The notes beneath the pieces are model-generated. The model was not told the origin of the DNA, did no database searches, and worked only from the letters and a program-made list of their open reading frames with translations. From assembly GCF_965363235.1 (NCBI RefSeq), contig NC_134847.1:56204439-56268438 (forward strand): a stretch of 64,000 nt of DNA, written 5' to 3'. Positions 38,301 to 48,614 of the stretch are shown here, piece by piece. The position numbers were made by a program, and so were the translations under genes. The first letter of the stretch is position 1. Each line of letters begins with the position of its first letter. Source of the stretch: Mytilus galloprovincialis. Its lineage: Eukaryota; Mollusca; Bivalvia; Mytilida; Mytilidae.

Positions 38301-41300
38301 CGTTGTCAGTTTATTTTCGATTTATGAGTTTCACTGTCCTTCTAATATCTTTCGTCCCTTTTTTACAAAACAGTATGCCGGACTCTTTTGTTAAGAAAGA
38401 AGATATTGATTAAGATGTTTTCTATATATGCGTATAAAGTTGGCTTATGAATAGAATTAACGTCCCGTTCCAATTTTGTGGAAATTTTACTTAAATTTTA
38501 TTGGTTATACTTATAGATCTGAAGCTGATTTTTGGTACATCAATGTTGAATCTGATATGGGATATACATAAACTCATAATAGATACCAGGACTAAATTTA
38601 GTATATACGCCAGACGTGCGTTTCGTCTACAAAAGACTCATCAGTGACGCTCGAATCCAAAAAAGTTAAAAAGGCAAAATAAAGTACGAAGTTGAAGAGC
38701 ATTGAGGACCAAAATTCCTAAAAGTTTTGCCAAATACAGCTAAGGTAATCTATGCCTGGGGTAGGAAAGCCTTAGTATTTCAAAAAATTCAAAAATTTGT
38801 AAACAGTAAATTTATAAATATAACCATTTCAATGACAACTGATGTCGGCACAAAAATTGATGATTACTGGACTTGTGATACCCTGCGGGAAATAATAATT
38901 TTCAATGAGACAACTATCCGAAAGAGCCAAAATGATGCTAATTTAAGCAATAATGTGTCACCATACAACCTTTAACAATGAGCAAAACTCATATAGTATA
39001 GTTAGCTGTATAAGGCTATAAAAAAACAATCTTGAGCATTTCCTTTGTTATTCAAGATATTTTCAAATTGAGGTCAAGTCTTTGATTTTTCTGTCTTCTC
39101 TCAATTTGTCTTTTATATTTTGTTGAATTATTAAAAGTTACTTTCAATCGAATTATTCACAGGATACAATAACGTCTTGCAACATTTATTAAAAATATTC
39201 TGGCACTTTTCTATCGGTAGATTCCCAATCATAAAATTTTCACTTCATATATGGCAAAATACGTAAAATAACAAAAATACCGACCTTCTATGAAAATTCA
39301 AAACGCGTAGTCCCTAATCAAATGTCAAAATCAAAAGCTCAAACACATCAAACGAATGGATAACAACTGTCATATTCCTGTCATATAACTGGTAATAATT
39401 GAATAGTTATAGGGTGGTGCTAGTGAATCTTCAATCATAATTAATGCAAATACCTCTTTTAAATTACAGTATGAAAAAATTAAAATCACAAAAATACTGA
39501 ACTCTGTGGAAAATTCAAAACGGAGAGTCCCTAATCAAATGGCAAAATCAAAAACGCACACTTATCAATCGAATGGATAACAACTGTTATATTCCTGACT
39601 TGTTATAGCCACTTGTTTGTGTAGAAAATGGTGGACTAATTGAGAAATAATTCATGGAAGCAATAGATTGTTGGAAATTTACACATGGCGTGGGCCGTGA
39701 TATTCGAATTTTATCCTGAGCGTTAGTGAACCAGGCCATGTGTAAATTTCCAACAATCTATGGCTTCAATGAATTATTTCGATTCTAATAGGACAAATAC
39801 GGTCATTAAAAAACTGAAGCGAGGAGTTGGTATGCTGTGTATGTGGCTGTTCTTTTTTACTCCCTGTTAGATAAAGCTCAAATATCTTTATAAATATGTA
39901 ACTTGCGTAGGTTATTTCGAGAATAACTGTTAAAAAAAAACTTTTTAATTCTTTAAGTTCTCAAACCCAACATTTGTCATTTTTAATTTACATGTTTTTC
40001 TCGTAAGCTTCCGTCAAATCAAAGGTTGACATTTTGTAACTAAGGAGCCGCCATGTTGACTTGCTGAAATGGGTAAATATGCGAATAATGCAATAGAATA
40101 GAAAATAAAACAAAACCTACCTCAAAAAATCAGTTTTAATACAATATCATACGAATTCCGATGGTTCACGTAACAGAAAAATTTCAAGTTTAGCGGTTTC
40201 ATTTGTATGACGTCATGTTTTGAAATGACTTAAAAGCGCCAAAAAGATTAATAGACTTTCGCGAAATTTTATTTAATTTTTATTTTGTTGATTTCTCCGA
40301 GCTCTTGTGCATTACTTCTTTTTATTGTGCATACGAATAAGAATAAAAGTTATTTTGTCTTTTTTAATTGCACTTTTTAAAACAATAAAATCTGCAAATA
40401 GGTTCCAATACATGTAGATTTACGTGGGAAGTATATTGTAACAGCCATTATTATGCATATCTCTGAGTCTGCACTAAGTATATTTTATCGAGAATTTTAT
40501 CACAGTGTTGTTTACAAAGTTAAAGAAGCACGTCATATTAGAATCCCTTTTAAAGCTAGTTAAACCTCTCACTTGCATGACAATCGCATTAGATTCTAGA
40601 AAACGTGCATAAAATAAATGCTAGCTTAAATATTTTACCGTATACCAAAGCAATCTCAAATTATGAAGTCGACAACTTAAGACCAATACATACATTTGTT
40701 AGGTTTTAGATCTTAAAAAATGTGATATGTGAATTTGAAGTTACGACGACGTACACACTGTCATACAGATTATATCGTTTGGGATAATTCAACGTTTAAC
40801 ATTAACAAGCGCACAAATTCAAGAAAAAAAGTCAACGACTTCATTGTTGTCCAATGCAAATTAGTATGAAAAGTACAGATATGTTTATAAAACTACTGAG
40901 CGGGGTAATAATCTTTGAAACTGTAAATTGAGAAATAATCTGTGAAATGAAAAATAAAATCATAAACACTCCGAGGAAAATTCAAAACGAAAAGTCCCTA
41001 ATCAAATGGCAAAATCAAAAGTTCAAACACATCAAACGAATGGAAAACAACAGTTATATCCCTGACTTGGTACAGGCATTTTTTATGTAGAAAAGGGTGT
41101 ATTGAATCTGGTTTTAAAGCTAGCTAAACCTCTCACTCGCATCAAATTCAGTTATATTGACAACGGTGTGTACACAAAACAAACCGAGTTAAAATGTCAC
41201 AAATAGGGGAACAACAGCAACAAGAACAATGTATGTCATACACAGTGTATAATGTATGTCATGAACAGTGTATAATGTACATCATAAACAGTGTATCGAC

Positions 41301-44300
41301 TGGCCAAGAATGAAATGGCACAAATATTTCATTATTTTTCATATGGTTGCACGTGATTGACGTAAAAATTGAAATTACAACATCAGTACAATTTTGAAAA
41401 ACGACGGAGAACAAAAAGGACATATTTGTTGGTGTTACTCGTTTGGAAATTAATTAAAATCATTCTAAAAGTAAGATTTAATGAATCTGTTCATTTTTTA
41501 TCGTAAAACTGTTGTTTTTTTAAAACATTTTAGGTTCACCAAATCAAAATGACTGACCTTCGAGCGTGTATTATAGGTCCGCTTCGAAGAACAAAAGATA
41601 TATTTTTTTCAATTAGAATCGGTATAATTCTATCATGCAATTCTATATGCTCAGTTTAACATCGATAGGCATTCTATTTATTAACATTAAGCACTTCACT
41701 AACGCTCGGAATTAAGATATTGACAAGTATAAGGCCAACCCATGTTAAAATGAGCATAAAGCATGGCATGAAAGAACTATTTCTAAAATAATAATGCTAT
41801 CTATTTCCTTACGTAGTCGGCAATATAGATAAATAATGTATGTCATAAACAATGTATCAACTGGTCAAAAAGAAAATTAAAGATTAGAGAATGGACGTCA
41901 TAAAAAGTGTATTGACCGGTCAAAAAGGAGATCAACAGTTTGAAAATTTATGTTATATTATTTTCACAATTGTTGTGTCGGCTAATTATACTTTCTTTTG
42001 ATAACACATAAAGAACAAAATAAAATGCCTCATTAATGAAAACCGTTTTATCGAATATCAGAACCTTATGCGGCTTATATACATGTTCGTACTAGTATGT
42101 GGGTAATGAAAATTCGGTCATTAGACCATAGTTATCCACTTGATAATGGACGATCGTGTAATCAACTTCTTGTCACCTTAAGGCCGTTAAGAAATAAGCT
42201 TGTTTTATAGTAACCTATAAAGATCCTGACATGATAAAATGAGAAACATTCAAAAAGAGAAAACTGAAGTCCCTGATTTATGTTTGAAATTAAACAAATA
42301 AACGGAAATTTTTATGCAATCATGGCAATTCTGGTTTCTGACCTTTGGACAGACAGACCGAAAATTGAGCGTAGAAGTCTTTCTTCTCCTTTACCTTGTA
42401 TGTAGTAAAACAGTACAACATAAAAACACCATCAGTATGAAAGAGCTTGAGAAATCCGACAGGTGATATAAGCACGAACAAAAATTACTTACAAAAGACA
42501 ACCGACACAAAAACATACATAAAAGAGGGGCGAAAGATACCAGAGGGACAGTCAAACTCATAAATCGAAAATACACTGACAACGCCATGGCTAAAAATGA
42601 AAACGTCAAACAGACAAACAAGAGTACAAATGACACAACATAGAAAACTAAAGTATAAGCAACACGGACGCCACAAAAAACTGGGGTTGATCTCATGTGC
42701 TCCGGAGGGTAAGGAGATCTTGCTCCACGTGTGGCACCCGTCGTGTTGCTCATGTTATAACAAATCCGGTAAATAGTCTAATTCGATGGTCTAATAAGAG
42801 TACTCGCACTTATTCATTGCTAGCTAAAGCCAACAAATTTGAACTAATATAGCGAACATTTTTTCAGAATAAATTTCTATCAGCACATCTCCAATAGATC
42901 AAAGGTAAAGACGTCAGAAAGTCTTAATTGAAGCATTGTCCAATTACGCATTGCCAAAATATGAGCATGAATAGAATGTTAGACCATAACTATTAATAAC
43001 TGGTTAGTTGCAGGGTAGTTTAAGTGAATCTTATATCGTAAGTATATTGTAATTACCTCTTTTAATTTTACAGTATAAAAATATTTTAACGGAAAATGTA
43101 ACATTTTAGTCCTGCTAACAATACAACTATACTGTCCCGAACGATGTTTATGATATCATTCATTCTGTGCGAGGTTGATTGGAAAATGAAAAAAAAAATA
43201 GAAGATAAAGCTGCAAGTATCCATAGAAATGCATATTACATAAAAATCAATCTTAGAGGGTTACCATTTCGTAATCAACACTAACAAATTTTTACAAAGA
43301 AACGTTGTTAAAGGTACATGACAATAAATCGTATGCACTTTTTGAGTAAAAATCTATTTCATTTTATATATTTTTTATAACCAAATCCGCATAGATAAGT
43401 AATTCAAATGAAATACCTTAAAGTTTGGACTTCCATTTTGTTAAATTTATGATTTGTTAATATCTTATATAAAATAAACCTGCGAAACATAGCTTTCATA
43501 AACAAAATAAGATGTGGTATGCTCGCCAACAGAAGTTCACGTACATCTAAAGATAACCATATAGCTTTCGACAATGAGTGAAACCAATACAACATAGAGA
43601 GCTATAAATGAAACCTCGAAATGACAAGTGTGAAACAATTCAAAATAGAAAACTAACGGCCTCACTAATGTACAAAACAATAAATGAAGCACAAGTAAAA
43701 TATACAGCTAAAATCGACAACCACTGACTCCGGACTTGAGGCAGCAAAAACAAAAGAATTTGGCGGGGTATTCATGCTTGCAGATGCCAAACCTTCCCCC
43801 TAATCCGTGACAGAGGTTTAACAGTACCATATTATAACAAACTACAAATACCAGCTGAATAGAGCTCAACTTATGTTCATTTCAAAATTAGAAAACTATC
43901 AATCTTCTATTTATATCGAAAGATAGCTGCATGTGAAGGCTGTAAAAAGGAAAATCATAAAAATCCTAAACTCCGAGGAAATTTCAAAACAAAAAGTCCT
44001 TAATCCAATGACAAAACCACAACCTCAAACAAGAAAATAAATCAAATACTGAAAGCAAATCTTTTTTTTAAATCTATATTCTGATTAAAAATATTTAAAA
44101 AATGAAATACTAAGTACATGTATATGCACACACATGTTTTACTGTAAACTAAGGAGCGTACTTCCTGGATAGTTTTGGTCATATTGAAAAGTCACGTTGT
44201 TTATGATTATGATTTTACAACAATGCACCGGGAAGAACACAATGAGAGTCGTGTTTCGTGGAATAATACCTGTACAGAGAATGTCGGCCAAAAATAAATA

Positions 44301-44763
44301 ATGAATAGAGAAAATGATATCAATTAGTTACAGGGTTACAGAAAATATTAATAGTAGAATCAAATACATGAATATTTTATAGAATAGACATTATTCTTAA
44401 TGATAAAGAAAATGAAAAACGACCTTAATATCAATGAAAACATAAATTAAATAGACTGCTAGACTTTACGACTAAATCAGTTTAAAATTCTGTTATATAA
44501 AAAATCATAATATTAATTTAGACTAACTGCTCTGGTGAATCAATACTCATTAAATGCTAACAGATAAATGTATAAAAACTTTGTTTTCCCCAATTTATAT
44601 AACCACTGTGTCAAAATTACCTGCCGCTTACCTTGCAAACTAGCGGCAGCGGTTGAAATCAGTTATTAATTAAAAATAATATTTCATTGACTCACCTTTT
44701 ACTTTCCACCAGCACCAGCAAAGTAGACACAATCACAATTATCAGTATAATTTTTTTCGCCAT
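23027..44763 (-). CDS. B: multidomain EGF/WAP/VWC/HYR membrane protein
   Basis: Twelve exons join to 1953 nt, encoding 650 residues: 44696-44763, 35432-35590, 34253-34362, 33676-33810, 33089-33196, 32295-32399, 30648-30971, 26674-26694, 25641-25892, 24806-25045, 24178-24249 and 23027-23385. Layout by residue: signal peptide 1-22; Cys-rich EMI-like region 23-112; poly-Asp then partial EGF 113-157; EGF 158-193; EGF 194-228; WAP and VWC 229-336; linker 337-343; HYR-like 344-427; HYR 428-507; linker 508-531; membrane helix 532-551; tail to 650 with PPPSY, PPEY, PPMY and NPVYD. From exon 3 onward every junction is phase 1. The last four exons pair one-to-one with gene C. It is predicted to sit at the cell surface and bind proteins through its ectodomain, and WW or PTB adaptors inside. 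I do not recognise an orthologue with a known name. Confidence 0.82.
24178..24249 (-). CDS. B exon 11: membrane-proximal linker
   Basis: 72 nt, phase 1 to 1, acceptor TTTTCAG and donor GTGAGA. It encodes TSDPTIPSELKRENRDNSKM. The gene C exon (51082-51153) has the same length and SDPT-P--LKR pattern. Confidence 0.8.
24806..25045 (-). CDS. B exon 10: HYR domain
   Basis: 240 nt, phase 1 to 1, donor GTGAGT. It encodes NHPPIYSSCPADI, ISWDKPEATDN, FPEGTHVVMYVSVDHEGN and CRFLVAIY, the full hyalin-repeat pattern. HYR modules are extracellular adhesion modules related to the immunoglobulin fold. Same length as gene C's exon. Confidence 0.92.
25641..25892 (-). CDS. B exon 9: HYR-like domain
   Basis: 252 nt, phase 1 to 1. 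83 residues with RHCPKGKLVI, IRKSVNLTVV, VQYSKEVIKAVSCSC and GRIASCHFSVHV. The CP start and the C-x-F-x-V-x-V end are HYR features, but the middle is divergent. It is strongly similar to the gene C exon at 53196-53453. Confidence 0.85.
26674..26694 (-). CDS. B exon 8: 21-nt microexon
   Basis: Acceptor TTATTTCAG, 21 nt, donor GTAAGC, phase 1 to 1. It encodes NPTSGN plus split codons. It occupies the place of gene C's 51-nt Pro/Thr linker exon (55384-55434), which supports it. Confidence 0.65.
28062..28631. mobile_element. Short inverted-repeat element (MITE-like)
   Basis: TAGGGAAAACGGTACTATT (28062-28080) and its exact reverse complement (28613-28631) bound 570 bp with no coding capacity. An R3 repeat copy sits inside. 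In gene B's intron. Confidence 0.65.
28655..28985 (+). repeat. Repeat family R4
   Basis: Contains GATTGGACTTCAACTTCATC and ends in a GAACGGACGG-type array followed by CACAGACCAGAAAACATAAT. The same organisation recurs at 52610-53105. Confidence 0.65.
29105..29250 (+). repeat. Common bivalve interspersed repeat
   Basis: Contains GGGGCCAGCTGAAGGACGC and ends near GACACATTCCCCATTTCC. I recognise it as frequent in bivalve DNA. A related 3' end lies at 6600-6660. Confidence 0.5.
30344..30412 (+). repeat. Three-copy minisatellite
   Basis: Three head-to-tail copies of a unit of about 24 bp containing ACTAACAACTGTCTACAA. Confidence 0.8.
30648..30971 (-). CDS. B exon 7: WAP domain plus VWC domain
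   Basis: 324 nt, phase 1 to 1, acceptor TTTACAG and donor GTAAGT. The first half has eight Cys in WAP order (KCPVP, CKADSEC, KCCKNRCG). The second is a ten-Cys VWC: DSCMSCLC, WSCEEMGC, then VCCPVCDG. WAP modules are known as protease inhibitors or antimicrobials, VWC as binding modules for growth factors of the BMP type. It is the only exon in B with two domains. Confidence 0.9.
31645..31890 (-). repeat. Retrozyme-like repeat R1, copy in gene B intron 6
   Basis: Aligns with the 355-bp unit, divergent. The hammerhead at 31664-31710 has CTGCTGA and a changed GAAA region, so it is inactive by inspection. Confidence 0.6.
31895..32240 (+). repeat. Interspersed repeat family R3
   Basis: Contains AAAGTCCATAATCACATGGC and CATATTCCTGACTTGGTACA. 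It abuts the R1 copy directly. Confidence 0.6.
32295..32399 (-). CDS. B exon 6: EGF domain
   Basis: 105 nt, phase 1 to 1, donor GTATGT. It encodes VCDPGCQNGGSC and MCTCVPGFEGKICE, a standard EGF module with CxxGGxC and the CxCxxGFxGxxC end. Confidence 0.9.
32445..32615. repeat. Foldback element
   Basis: Two arms of roughly 60 bp (GTTTTAACATGGATAGGCAT and its imperfect complement) form a long hairpin. Related hairpins lie at 39645-39790 and 41625-41775. Confidence 0.6.
33089..33196 (-). CDS. B exon 5: EGF domain
   Basis: 108 nt, phase 1 to 1, donor GTAAGA. It encodes a six-Cys EGF module: VCTPQCVNNGVC, AVCVCSEGRFTGKQCE. No calcium-binding consensus at its start. Confidence 0.9.
33676..33810 (-). 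CDS. B exon 4: poly-Asp run and partial EGF
   Basis: 135 nt, phase 1 to 1. A (GAC/GAT) repeat encodes six Asp, one Asn and ten Asp, then CENGG, HCSCRDGFVGKYCE. Only four of six EGF Cys are present. The acidic run could bind calcium; it is also a coding microsatellite. Confidence 0.8.
34253..34362 (-). CDS. B exon 3: EMI-like end
   Basis: 110 nt, phase 2 to 1, donor GTAAGT. It encodes 36 residues ending LLFCVEKCCDGWTRDEYGQC, close in pattern to A2 exon 3. CC-x-GW with a following Cys is typical of the end of EMI domains. Confidence 0.85.
35432..35590 (-). CDS. B exon 2: Cys-rich N-terminal segment
   Basis: 159 nt bounded by acceptor TATTGTAG and donor GTAAGA, phase 2 to 2, the same phases as A2 exon 2. 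It encodes 52 residues beginning HCRRCPSRDDKKHVC with further Cys in KYCGKC and QFC. The phase match on both sides and the Cys content support it as an exon. Confidence 0.75.
38040..38375 (-). repeat. Interspersed repeat family R2, reversed
   Basis: Reverse complement of the 10156-10480 copy along nearly its full length. Confidence 0.75.
38574..38890 (-). repeat. Retrozyme-like repeat R1, copy in gene B intron 1
   Basis: Aligns with the 355-bp unit for most of its length. It carries an intact hammerhead core (listed separately). Confidence 0.75.
38606..38651 (-). ncRNA. Hammerhead ribozyme in R1
   Basis: Minus strand: CTGATGA (38638-38644), stem II GTCT/AGAC, GAAA (38621-38624), stem III CGCACG (palindrome broken by one base), cleavage triplet GTC, then TGGCGTA pairing back to GCGTCA. 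All core bases are intact. Confidence 0.75.
39645..39790. repeat. Foldback element
   Basis: Arms AGATTGTTGGAAATTTACAC and its complement lie around a central segment of about 60 bp. The flank GAATTATTTCGATTCTAATA is shared with 32600. Confidence 0.7.
41625..41775. repeat. Foldback element
   Basis: Imperfect arms (GCTCAGTTTAACATCGATAG and complement) around TTCACTAACGCTCGG. The same family as 32445-32615 by arm sequence. Confidence 0.5.
42517..42790 (+). repeat. Interspersed repeat family R2
   Basis: Collinear with 10156-10430, starting GAGGGGCGAAAGATACC. Confidence 0.75.
44696..44763 (-). CDS. B exon 1: signal peptide
   Basis: ATG in a good context (GAAGAAAATGG) at 44763. It encodes MAKKIILIIVIVSTLLVLVE, a clear signal peptide, and ends in phase 2 at donor GTGAGT. 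A TATA-like stretch lies about 50-60 nt upstream. Confidence 0.85.
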
Positions 44764-44812
44764 TTTCTTCAGGAATATATTCTCTATGTATGTATCTGTT
44801 TTGTAAGGTTTT

Positions 44813-44825
44813 CTATTTATATATA
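44813..44825 (-). promoter_or_regulatory. TATA box of gene B
   Basis: Minus strand TATATATAAATAG ends 50 nt before the ATG of exon 1, which would place transcription start about 20-30 nt before the ATG and give a very short leader. Confidence 0.5.
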
Positions 44826-45055
44826 CATGTCACCTGGTAAAATGAATGGTGGCGCTGTACATGAATTGAATGACAATTCTTTTTAAACTGTAAACACTAT
44901 TATTATTACCTAATATTTATAAATATGTCATAGTAGGTTAAACACAATGGGTAGATTTATTGTAGCACAATTTCACTTAGAAATGTCAGTATGCTGTAGA
45001 ATATCATTACTAATAAAAGGAGATAGTTATCAAAAGTACCAGGATTATAATTTTA

Positions 45056-45102
45056 TACGCCAAACGCGCGTTTCGTCTACATAAGACTCATCAGTGACGC
45101 TC
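45056..45102 (-). ncRNA. Hammerhead ribozyme, dimer unit 1
   Basis: Minus strand: CTGATGA at 45088-45094; stem II GTCT (45084-45087) with AGAC (45075-45078) and loop TATGT; GAAA at 45071-45074; palindromic stem III CGCGCG at 45065-45070; cleavage triplet GUU ending at 45063; stem I GCGTCA with TGGCGT. GUU is a permitted but weaker site than the GUC of other copies. Confidence 0.8.
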
Positions 45103-45410
45103 AGATCAAAATAGTTAAAAAGCCAAATAAATACAAAGTTGAAGAGCATTGAGGACCCAAAATTCCAAAAAGTTGTGCCAAATACGGCTAAGGTAATCTA
45201 CTCCTGGGGTAAGAAAATCCTTAGTTTTTCGAAAAATTCAAAGTTTTGTAAACAGAAAATTTATAAAAATGACCATATAATTGATATTCATGTCAACACC
45301 GAAGTGCTGACTACTGGGCTGGTGATACCCTCGGGGACGAAACGTCCACCAGCAGTGGCATCTACCCAGTGGTGTAAATAGTTATCAAAAGTACCAGGAT
45401 TATAATTTTA

Positions 45411-45457
45411 TACGCCAAACGCGCGTTTCGTCTACATAAGACTCATCAGTGACGCTC
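45411..45457 (-). ncRNA. Hammerhead ribozyme, dimer unit 2
   Basis: Same as unit 1, shifted by 355 bp, with core CTGATGA at 45443-45449. Cleavage at both would release a linear RNA of 355 nt. Confidence 0.8.
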
Positions 45458-46094
45458 AGATCAAAATAGTTAAAAAGCCAAATAAATACAAAGTTGAAGA
45501 GCATTGAGGACCCAAAATTCCAAAAAGTTGTGCCAAATACGGCTAAGGTAATCTACTCCTGGGGTAAGAAAATCCTTAGTTTTTCGAAAAATTCAAAGTT
45601 TTGTAAACAGAAAATTTATAAAAATGACCATATAATTGATATTCATGTCAACACCGAAGTGCTGACTACTGGGCTGGTGATACCCTCGGGGACGAAACGT
45701 CCACCAGCAGTGGCATCTACCTAACAGGAATAACTGTATGTTATTCTCTGGTTCATTTTCTCTCGTGTATATTTTACTCAATAACTTACTTTTGCTTCTC
45801 GTTTTATCCATTCAACCACTACTTTTATCCATTTTAGTTTTGCCTTTATATGTTGTTTTGCTATTCTTAATATGCTTTTCAATATAATTCTTACTTGATT
45901 TAGTTTGTTGCAGTAAATATGTTTATGAATACTTAACAAGTACATGAATGAATTATTCTAAAGGCATATATCAAGAATCGAACATTTTAGAAATAAACAA
46001 ATATTAAGAAGAATTTTAGAGAAACTTCCTTCGTTTAGAACGCATAGTATCATCTATGCATCGTCAATTGATTCCAACCTCTGTATACAAATAT

Positions 46095-46265
46095 GCATTT
46101 GATTTCCGAACATTTGATTGCTCAAGTTAAATGTGGTCGAGTGGCCTGGATACTGAATATTCATACAGTTGTTTTCTTTGCATTTGATGTACCCAGTCGA
46201 ATGCTGATATGTCACATATATACACATTACGTATACCTTCAGTATCCAGGCACCTCGACTACATC
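46095..46265. repeat. Foldback element
   Basis: GTCGAGTGGCCTGGATACTG and its complement lie about 110 bp apart, with outer arms that also pair in part. Confidence 0.6.
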
Positions 46266-48486
46266 TTACTTCATATTCTGAGATGAATGATTGTTAACAA
46301 GACATCGTTAAATTTTTGAAAGCTCTCTTACTAAGTATTTTGAAGCTAAATTATTTTTGTATTGTCCCTTCAATAGATAGAAGAACCACGGGAAACTAGT
46401 TATATTGAATATATAACCCACACTGAGTGCGCATAACCTTTGATAGAAGTACTGGTAGTAAAATAAATATGAAGTGGTGCAATATATATCAATTGAAAAC
46501 GTTTGGATTGTGTTATATATGAGCGAATCACAAATTCACCATAAAAAGTAAAGTATGATAATATATCATATTTATATCTATATAAGCAAACATCACAAAT
46601 ATTTGTACATGTATATAGAATGGAGGGGTTATATTAAACAGCATTAAACCTCGTAGCCTTGAAATGTGTGCAAGTACCTTTATTAGTTGACCTAACTTTT
46701 AAATCAATTAATTAATCAATAAGTGGTTTTTTTTTGTAATGAGAACCACATATGCTTCTCCTCTTGTTCACTAGTTTTGGTATCTATAAGAGACGAACTA
46801 CGTACAGGGATTTGTCCATTAAAAATATAGGAGGTAGCATTATCATTTCTGCTTTATAGATTAAGTCTTCTAAATGGATAACTCAAGTGTTGGTGGTTAT
46901 ATTGTGCGTGCTCATATATATCCTAAGAACGACCATTTGGATCATTCGAGAAACTAGAATGTTCGACAAATGAGTTGATTTCAGCTTCCTGTTATGTATT
47001 TTTAAGTTCTATGTAGCAACATCAAAAAAGTACCTGCATATGGAGTATATATCTCTAAGGATTCATAATTTGAAATTTGAAGTATTTCTTTCAAGTATTT
47101 TACGAATGCCAACCCGAGATGTGTTTAAGTGTGTGTAGATGCTCTCTTTTTTATACACCAGGTATTTCTATTTGTCTGCAATCTAACTCAACATTTTTCA
47201 TTTACCATATGGGACAATGATTCAATTCATTATACAGTCACTAGAAATTAATATATCATACAAACAAGTATAAGCAAGTGATAACCCTAAGATATGTATG
47301 TCCACTGGATCTCAATGTGTTTGAGATACAGGTTTAATACAAATACATTTTTGTAATTATAAAAGTCTGATTATTAAACCCAACTGTGTTAGCATAGGAT
47401 ATTTATGCTGTCTTTTTTTTTTTTATTTCCATAGACAAATTAATTAATATTTCACATGGACTAGGTCAATGGCGAATAGTGTGCTTTCAATTTGTCTTAT
47501 TTATAACTCCCCATTCATGATAAAAAAAAACACCATGGGCGTCGTCTGTGACCTTAATTAACAAAAAATGATAAAATCTGTTCACGAAAGCCATGCTCAC
47601 AGTAACGAAATTAGGAAAAAGGTCTAAAATTATCTGTCTGGAATACTTATGTCCATACCAAAAATAGTAACACTGTTCTTTATATTAATGTATTAGTGTA
47701 TTATAAATATTTTTACTATATCATAACTCCAAAGTTTGTTTGATAGTTAGGTTTAACAAAACACATTTTAGACCTGTCTTGTTTTCTATTCTGTTGTGTT
47801 TTATTGTTATTCGCATTATCATACTATAATGCATGTTTAAATGCGTCGGTGGTGATGTCGGTAAACATGGACTGCATGCTGCCCATTGCGGAAGGTCAAC
47901 ATTTGATGAGTTTTGAGCCAAGAAAGACGGTTCAGAAACTTAACATCGTTGCTTCTTTTTTATAGTGATGAAGATAATAACAGTGTTGACTGTTGTAGTC
48001 CAATTTTTTAACATTTTTTAGAAATAGGTCTGTTTGTTTTATTCACACATGGTTGACAATATTATGGATTCTATGCGACTGTCATACAAGTGGGATGTTT
48101 AGCTTGCTGTAAAACCAGGTTTAATCCATCATTTTCTACACAAGGAAATGCCTGTACCAAGTCAGGAATATGGGTTGATCTTTTGACTTTGACATTTTAT
48201 AAAGGACTTTCTGAATTGAAATTTCCTTCAAGTTCATTTGTTATTTCACTTTAGCAATCCCGTATGGAGATGACCAGGTACACATTGTTTAATTATCAGC
48301 CACATCGTAAAATAAAATGTTGGATTTTTATTTGATAAAAATATAGATACAAATACGGTATACAACAAGTGATTAAAACCTCAACAAGTATGTTGCTTTC
48401 AAAGCACAATATCGTTAGACATACCAGATGTCTTCAATTTTCAACAACGTATCAGATAAAAAATGTAACAAAAATATGAAAAAAGG

Positions 48487-48488
<2 letters not shown>

Positions 48489-48526
<38 letters not shown>

Positions 48527-48544
48527 TAAAAATATGAAAAAAGG

Positions 48545-48607
<63 letters not shown>
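48489..48607. repeat. TA microsatellites
   Basis: Two (TA)n tracts (48489-48519 and 48549-48607), each preceded by ATATGAAAAAAGGGAA, a local duplication. Confidence 0.9.

Positions 48608-48614
<7 letters not shown>

Larger units (their letters stand above)
35591..44695. other. Gene B intron 1 (9.1 kb)
   Basis: No further exon could be supported, and the phases of exons 1 and 2 fit each other. It holds R2 (38040-38375, 42517-42790), R1 (38574-38890), several R3 copies (39255-39640, 40950-41330, 43955-44040), foldbacks and R5 (43505-43700). Confidence 0.5.
45023..45724 (-). mobile_element. Retrozyme-like dimer: two 355-bp units, each with a hammerhead
   Basis: 45023-45377 and 45378-45724 are head-to-tail copies with a period of exactly 355 bp and almost no differences in the lines compared. 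Each has a complete hammerhead core on the minus strand. The first unit ends with CAGTGGTGTAA, which the second lacks. A tandem of ribozyme-bearing monomers is the genomic form of retrozymes, whose RNA self-cleaves to unit length and circularises. The near identity suggests recent origin. Open frames within it have no recognised product. Confidence 0.75.

Noticed and set aside
45139-45724. Repeated open frames in the retrozyme-like units
   Set aside because: The same frame is broken in other copies of the repeat, and it is antisense to the ribozyme. No sign of protein selection.
46095-46265. GTCGAGTGGCCTGGATACTG looked tRNA-like
   Set aside because: No cloverleaf can be drawn; the two copies are arms of a foldback.
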